This document shows positions 58,259-64,000 of a stretch of 64,000 nt of DNA, one piece after another (the stretch's first letter is position 1; each line of letters opens with the position of its first letter). This DNA is from Eonycteris spelaea (lineage: Eukaryota > Chordata > Mammalia > Chiroptera > Pteropodidae): assembly GCA_003508835.1 (NCBI GenBank), contig PUFA01000081.1, forward strand, positions 6,324,001-6,388,000, given 5' to 3'. The notes below the pieces were generated by a model. It searched no databases, had not been told where the DNA came from, and was given only the letters and a program-made list of their open reading frames with translations. The translations under genes were made by a program, and so were the position numbers.

Positions 58259-60170
58259 CTTAAGAAAAAAAAAAATTGTGAGTTGTATTGGGCTTGGCAA
58301 TCACCACAGAAAACAGACATTGCAAGCACAGGTTATAAACTCAAGCCAGAATATTAGTACCATCAGATTAGTAGGAAAACAAGCAAGGAACTGCTAATCC
58401 TAAAGTCTCCACAGACAGTTAAAATAAAAAGCCTTCAGTTATGTGCAGAATAAAAGGCATAGCTATGATAATTCTAAAGAAATGCTCTGTCTTCTTACTC
58501 AGCTGAGGAGGAATCAGGGCTCAGGAGCTTGATAGGCACATGCCTTCCCTGGAAGGACAGAGAACCCACTGCATGGAGGGGGCTGGAGTCTGCCCTTGGA
58601 GAACCCTCTGCCTCCCACTCCACTTTGCCCCCAACTCAATCCTATTCTCCCAGGGTCAGGGATAAAGAAAAGCAGGGCAAGGCCTGCTCCTCAGACTGCA
58701 GTACCTGATGCCAGAATTAAGAACTCACTATAGGAGAAGCAAGGCATCCTGTCGAACTCTGAGAAGGGAAGGCCAGTTCTACTCATGATATTGCAACTTA
58801 GACATCCGGATAGATACTTGTTTAATAGTAAACATGTTATAAGGACATGTTCTAGAAACAGCTAATGTCAGCCCTTGACCACTGAGTGGCCAACTTAGTC
58901 AAAAAGGCTGAATAAGATGCAGTTCTAAACACTGGCATCTGAGGTGTGAATGTATTTTCAATTGCATCTTCCAACACTGGCCCATAGCCAGAGGGCTGGG
59001 CAAGGGTAATTTTTCTTTTGAAATCCATGACTGGTTGGCCTCTATGCTATTTCAGGTCACTAAGGACCACAGAATCTTTTTAAAACTTTCTTTAAAGGGG
59101 GACAAATAAAATCACTAGCCTCCTTAAAAGGTGAGGAAATAAGATATGCAATATGCTACTGTAAAGGGACAAGAGAAAAGCCATGAATTCGGATGCTTTG
59201 GTGGCTCCTCCACACCCCACCTGTGAATTCTTTCCTTGGTTAACTGTGGTCAGGGAGAGAGGAATAACACAGACCCACTGGCAATAAGTAAGGTGGGCCC
59301 TGTTCTAGAAGTCAGTACTAAAGGCAGGTCCCATCCAGTTGAATGGGGCTAACGGACCTTTCTAGTAAATACCTGGTTCCTGGTTCGAGCATTTCTTCTT
59401 CCTCTGATAACAAAAAATAAACAGGCAGCAGAGCAGGAGAAAAAGAAAAGATTATGCAGGAGTAAGATCAGTGAGAGTAAGCAGATCTTTCAGAGTCCGT
59501 GAACGCCGAAATGCAATGGCAGCCAGCAAAGGTCCTGGGGAGACTGCCAGCCAGCCTGCCGTGGGGAGGGCCCCCCTGCATCTCAGGGCCCCGTGGGAAC
59601 TCTGAACCCTGTCCCCAGCCAGCCTTCCAGTGTGGCTGCCTTGGATACCGGGTGACATAGGGGCCTTTTTCAGTCCTTGTCAAAGTGCAGGAATGATGTG
59701 CACTGAACCCTTTCCTCATCCCACATCTTGCTTATCCTCAGCACAGGGCTCTTTATTCATCAATGGGCAAGAACCCACCTAAGGCCCCTGAAGGTTAACC
59801 TAGCTGCACACAAAAAAGGAGGGACACACACCTCTACGTGTCTACTGTAACACTATCCCTGGAATTAAGCTCGGGAAACCTCCTTCTTGGTAAAAAGCTA
59901 ATTTTGACAAGATGGTGTTTGTCATATGCTCTTTGGATAGGACCCAACAGGATTCCACCTGATTCCAAATTCCAAACAGCTTCCCATGTTTGCTACCAAA
60001 CACCCGGGTATCCACATGACTTTGCTCTCCTTCCTACCCGCTGACCATCATATCAGCATGAGAACACCTCAGGGAACCTTCAAAGTTGAGGAAGACCCAG
60101 GGGGGCATGGTCAGCAGAGAGTCGGAGTGTCTTCACGATCTTGCCTTTGCTTTCACTAAAGCCACCGGAG

Positions 60171-60208
60171 CCGCCCATTCTCAGGGGAGCCGCCCATTCT
60201 CAGGGGAG
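60171..60208. repeat. Perfect 19-bp tandem duplication
   Basis: The unit ccgcccattctcaggggag occurs twice without mismatch (60171-60189 and 60190-60208). Confidence 0.95.
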
Positions 60209-60439
60209 CACCATCTGCTCTTTTCTTCTCATATGTGCAGCAGGTCGGGCTCTGTGGTGGGGGCTAAGTCCACCAGGCTCCTCAGGAAGCGGACGGAGAA
60301 ACTGGAGGATGTGCACCTTCAAGCTAGTGTCATCTGTTCAGTTGCTGGCATTTCAACAACTGGAATTATCGTATGGTGGCTAAGCCTACCTGAATCCTAG
60401 CACTGAGCAAACAGTCGGGTCAGATGGGGCTCTCTGAGC

Positions 60440-60620
60440 AATCTCCTAACAGCTAATGGAAATAATAACAGCTAAACTTCCAGAGTGCTTACTTACTACG
60501 TGCCAGGCAGTGCTCTAGAAACATGACAGCATCAGCCCATTTGCGCTAATAGCATCATACACTCATGAGGTACGTAATTACCATTCTCATTTTATAGAAA
60601 CAAGATGAGGACTCTGCCTC
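60440..60620 (+). mobile_element. MIR SINE
   Basis: 'cagagtgcttacttactacg', 'tgccaggcagtgctctagaa' and 'cattctcattttatagaaac' is a sense MIR. Confidence 0.8.
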
Positions 60621-60909
60621 CGCCCCAGGGGCAGACCCCGTGGGCTTCAAAATTTATAATAAATATTGTGTTTCCTTCTATCTGAGAGGGAAAAAAATAT
60701 CAAGGATTTTGAAAAGGGTCAATTCAGGTAGGGTTCCAGAAATTTCTAACATAACTCCAACAACATTCATCCATCATTCTTAATTTGGGGATGCTTCCTC
60801 ATCCCTCTAAATTATCATAATCATAGAGTCCCAGTGATGTTATTTTAGTGGAAAACCTTTCACAGGTTTGGCATTTCAAAGCTAGGGATTCTTAGCCCAT
60901 GCAGAATGG

Positions 60910-60947
60910 ACATATGAATCATAAGAGAACATATGAATCATAAGAGA
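60910..60947. repeat. Perfect 19-bp tandem duplication
   Basis: The unit acatatgaatcataagaga occurs twice without mismatch (60910-60928 and 60929-60947). Confidence 0.95.
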
Positions 60948-61739
60948 AAATTAAATTCTCTTCACAAAGGGTGAAGGATTAACTATATTAGACTGCCTTC
61001 TCATGCTCTGAAAGTTAACAGTCCTTGAGAATAAGACCATGCTACGTGCAAGTTTGTCTGCACACTGCCTAGCTCATAGTAGGTGCACAGAAGAGTTTGC
61101 TAAACTGCACCGATAGAATGTGGTATAAGTGCAGTGTGACTATACAAAATTGCAATCATTTAACAAATAGAACGTTTTCTTTTTCAGTCAAATAGTCCCC
61201 TGATGAGGCCGCGCACTTATTACCACAATGAGTCACTGCTCAGTGCTCTGAAGTATCCATCTTTGGGGGCTCTTTTCAAAGCCAGTCCACCAGCCCCTTT
61301 CTATACACGCCTCATGTCACTGTGTTCCTCCAGTGTCATTGCAAAGCTGAGATTTGAATGGCAGTTCTCAATCTAAAGACCAGGGTGTCCATTCGACTAC
61401 CAAATTTGGCACCACTGACAAAGGCCATGCTACAGGCTCTAACTAAGGAAGACTGACAAACCGAAGCAACAGCTACATAGTTAGAATAAGAATGTGGCTG
61501 CCCAAGGTGACTACCTCTAAGGCACAAACTCTCATAAGGTGGAAGAAATTCTGATGTGTTTGACAGGAGGAATAAAGTTGGATTACTTGAAAGTCACACA
61601 TGTTATGCAGGAGTTCTCTATTAAAAGACTATTACATTAAAAAAACCACCTAATTTTCAAATCCTGTCAGGTAAGAGTCAGCTCCTTCTAAGTGTCCTCA
61701 CTGCTCAGCCATTTCCAAAGAGCTGAGCAAATCAGAGAA

Positions 61740-62030
61740 GGTATCCGTATCTCTGGGCCTTTATTCATTCTGTTCCTCCTTTCAGGGACTTCTCTGTCCC
61801 ACTCCTCTCTGCTTTATTCCTACCCTTCTTTCAAAGCCCTGCCCAAAGCCTCCTGTGTCCTAGTGCTCATAGCTCTTCTTGCTCTGAGCTCTCACAGAAC
61901 TTGTTTCCATGGGGGTAACTCACTCAGAACTGCCTGATACTTTCAGCTTTCTGTGTTAAAATCCTCCCAACTGGGACATTATAAGCTCCTTGAGGGCAGG
62001 GAGAATAGTTTAGGTACCTTTCAGTCCCCA
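61740..62030 (+). mobile_element. L2-like LINE 3' end
   Basis: 'tgttcctcctttcagggact', 'cttctttcaaagccctgccc' and 'ataagctccttgagggcagg' recall the L2 3' end in sense. Confidence 0.65.
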
Positions 62031-63432
62031 TTCAGTTGTGGAGAGTGGCTTTTCCAAGGTCAAGAGTGAATGAGAAGAAAGTCTTGGCAGAGAGAGGAAT
62101 GAGGCTAAAGAAAGAAGGACCCTTTTGACACAACCCATTTTCCCATGACCTATTGGATGGCAAAGAGCTCACTCAGAGTCACCTTTTCCAAACAGTACCT
62201 CTCGCCGGATGGAGCAGCACCCCTCCTGTTGGGACTCTCCAGGCCCTCTCCTGAGGTATCCTAAAGCAGCCCTTGCTGTTCCCCACCTCTGGGCAGTCCC
62301 ACCTTGTGTCCTCCTGTTTCACTTTCCCTTTTCCTTTTTCCCCATGTTCCTTCCCACAGGCAGAGATAGTCTTGAGACCAGGCTCTCCTGCCTAGCCCCT
62401 CCCTCTGCCTCAAGCTCTGTGTGCACCCTAAGGATGGGGGATACAGGCAAGGATAGCCTCCGCTATTCCAAAATCATCAGCAAAGCGCAAAGCCTTTACT
62501 TTTCCTCTAACTGACATCAGCTTTCATTTATTTATTTATTTTTTGCAGAAAGTGTCTTCATTGGATGGTAGTGGGCTCTGAAATAACTGCCAGGGAACTT
62601 CTCTCCTGTCCCCCTCCCCCCACCCAATGTTAAGTGTCTCTCCTTTCCTCAGTCTCTCTCCCACTTGCTGTGCTTTTTACCTCTGTCATCATCTTAATTT
62701 CCCTGCCTTGATCCTACACCCTTTGCATCCAAGGAGCAAGAAAGGAGAAACTCACCTAGCTGAAATGTTTTCGTTTTTAGTTTACAGTGAAAGGGTTAAC
62801 CTGGAATTCTAAAGGGACTACCTTGCTCTTCTCCCTTCTCCCAGACTGTCTAACAAAAAGCAAAACTAGTTGAGAAGGTTTTCTCTCATACAAATTGTAT
62901 GTGTTTCCTTTGCAGGTGTATTATTATTATTAACTAAAAAAAAAAAAAGTCACTTATTTAAAAACACATTGTTACCCTCAAGATTTTCTTTGCATTGCTT
63001 CCAGCCACTCTCCTTTTGGGTGTGAAGTGGGGTAGGGGGTTTTCTAACTGTCCCTCTGGCTAGTTAGGACCATGGTTCCTGAAGCAACAAAGCATGGGCC
63101 ACAGCGCTGACATTCAACCCCACTGGCTGGAACCACAGTGCTGGCAGTTCAGCCGCACTTTGACTTCACTGGGTTTCTTCATGATCTTATCCCTGAGAAC
63201 ATGGGAAGACACTTAGCAGCAGCTGGTCAGAGGCAAAGGAAGCTCTGATTAGCCCTCACTGATGCTAAGTGCAGGCTGCAGGGAGGAACTAGCTCACCAC
63301 AGGGCCTGCCTGAGGGCTCGGATCAAAAGTGCCCGTAGGTTAGGGCAGGGCTGTTGGTGGAGGGGAAAAGGTGGAGAAAGGCTGCCATTACATTGGGTGC
63401 ATTCGCGGACTCTGTGGCTCCCCAGCAAGTAC

Positions 63433-63535
63433 CTTAATGAACGCTTCCATACAGCCGTTAAATAGTTTATGGCTACACACTGAGAGAGGCCTAGGTCTCC
63501 TCATTTTCTGTGGTTTAGGGGGAAGACAGGGGGGC
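63433..63535 (-). CDS. SRGAP3: SRGAP3 exon before the RhoGAP domain
   Basis: A 103-nt exon (1 + 34 codons), acceptor CCCTAG, donor GTACTT. After an Arg split with the upstream exon it encodes PPCLPPKPQKMRRPRPLSVC and SHKLFNGCMEAFIK, the proline- and arginine-rich linker between the F-BAR module and the RhoGAP domain. From memory, human SRGAP3 has Tyr in LSVYSHK and Ser in FNGSMEAF where this sequence has Cys at both positions. The frame and splice sites are intact. The F-BAR exons lie beyond the right edge. Confidence 0.95.
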
Positions 63536-64000
63536 CTAGGGGAAAACGGAATAAAAGAAATCAAGAAAGAAACCAATGTAAACATACAACTGGGAAAGAC
63601 GCTCTTAAAACCCACGACTGGAGAAGAACACAAAATGCAAATGGAAGCCCCTGAACCCCCAGCACATTGGCGTCCAATGCTCCATCTGCAGGCCTTTGGA
63701 TGTTTAGGGAATCTTCATTTACCCACAATGTCAGGCAGAAGCAAGACTCGTATAACACGAATGCGTTCTAAATCACAGGGGGAAATCGTACATGTCCAGG
63801 AAACCACTGAAACTCCAATCAGAGGCTGTCATCCTGCAAAGCTGACCAGATGGAGGGGGAATCGGGGAGAGAAATGTAATCTGTAGCCTGAGAAAGCAAG
63901 AGACTTCCAAAGATGATTGGAAGGGTTAATTTTCATTATTTTCACTTTAATTCATCACCTATTCTCAACTCTCAACATACCAGGGCACTGATCTCCCTAA
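63536..64000 (-). other. SRGAP3: SRGAP3 intron, partial
   Basis: Intron sequence from the CCCTAG acceptor to the window edge. No exon or named repeat was seen. The plus-strand open frame at 63371-63886 overlaps the exon antisense and has no support. Confidence 0.6.

Larger units (their letters stand above)
58259..63432 (-). other. SRGAP3: SRGAP3 intron
   Basis: A 5.2-kb intron. Named contents are two 19-bp perfect tandem duplications (60171-60208 and 60910-60947), a sense MIR (60440-60620) and an L2-like fragment (61740-62030). A poly(A) run lies at 62937-62949. The rest, including 58400-60160, shows nothing I can identify. Confidence 0.6.

Noticed and set aside
20191..63535. Identity as SRGAP2 rather than SRGAP3
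   Set aside because: The RhoGAP and SH3 parts are similar in all srGAPs, but the tail ending SADKSGTM and the neighbour RAD18 fit SRGAP3. SRGAP2 lies beside FAM72 and IKBKE.
20191..63535. A processed or decayed SRGAP3 pseudogene
   Set aside because: Eleven exons are separated by introns with canonical splice sites and correct phases. Only one has an indel, and codons remain conserved on both sides of it.
63371..63886. A 171-residue plus-strand frame
   Set aside because: It overlaps the SRGAP3 linker exon antisense and continues into intron. No recognisable domain.
1..64000. An undescribed biological system
   Set aside because: Everything with coding support belongs to two well-known mammalian genes. 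The remainder is repeats or unidentifiable intron and intergenic DNA.

Overview
The window is mammalian nuclear DNA: spliced genes with GT-AG introns, a CpG-rich promoter, and many old MIR, L2, L1 and LTR fragments. It holds parts of two genes, both on the minus strand. These are the 5' end of RAD18 (bases 1-6209, running off the left edge) and the 3' half of SRGAP3 (about 15205-64000, running off the right edge). The same neighbours lie together on human 3p25. I identified both genes by recognising the protein family from translated exons; no search was run.

RAD18 is represented by its promoter (about 6030-6440), coding exon 1 (6159-6209) and coding exon 2 (644-727), which starts the RING finger. 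A 5'-truncated L1 with a perfect 11-bp target-site duplication sits in intron 1. Bases 6440-15200 are intergenic: no gene, but a dense layer of old repeats and one 57-bp-arm palindrome. SRGAP3 then appears as a roughly 5-kb 3' UTR (about 15205-20190) and eleven coding exons. Read from high to low coordinates these encode the linker before the RhoGAP domain, the RhoGAP domain (five exons), an acidic linker, the SH3 domain (one exon) and the disordered Ser/Pro/Arg-rich tail ending SADKSGTM and a stop.

The two genes are not a functional unit. RAD18 is the E3 ligase that monoubiquitinates PCNA in translesion synthesis. SRGAP3 (WRP/MEGAP) is a SLIT-ROBO Rho GTPase-activating protein that shapes the neuronal membrane and actin. 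The most notable gene-level observation is that two of the thirteen coding exons carry frame-breaking indels while their splice sites and flanking codons are intact. SRGAP3 has a 1-nt deletion near 24982, and RAD18 a 2-nt net insertion near 685-692. Two such events in about 2 kb of coding sequence suggest base-level assembly error first and real loss-of-function alleles second.

The species is not certain. L1 3' ends such as that at 30964-31077 (ending with a 'caatgtcaccccaataa'-type motif) resemble laurasiatherian, perhaps bat, L1s. No young Alu, B1/B2, SINEC or VES-type SINE was seen. I found no CRISPR array, operon, tRNA or rRNA, and no convincing novel gene or biological system.
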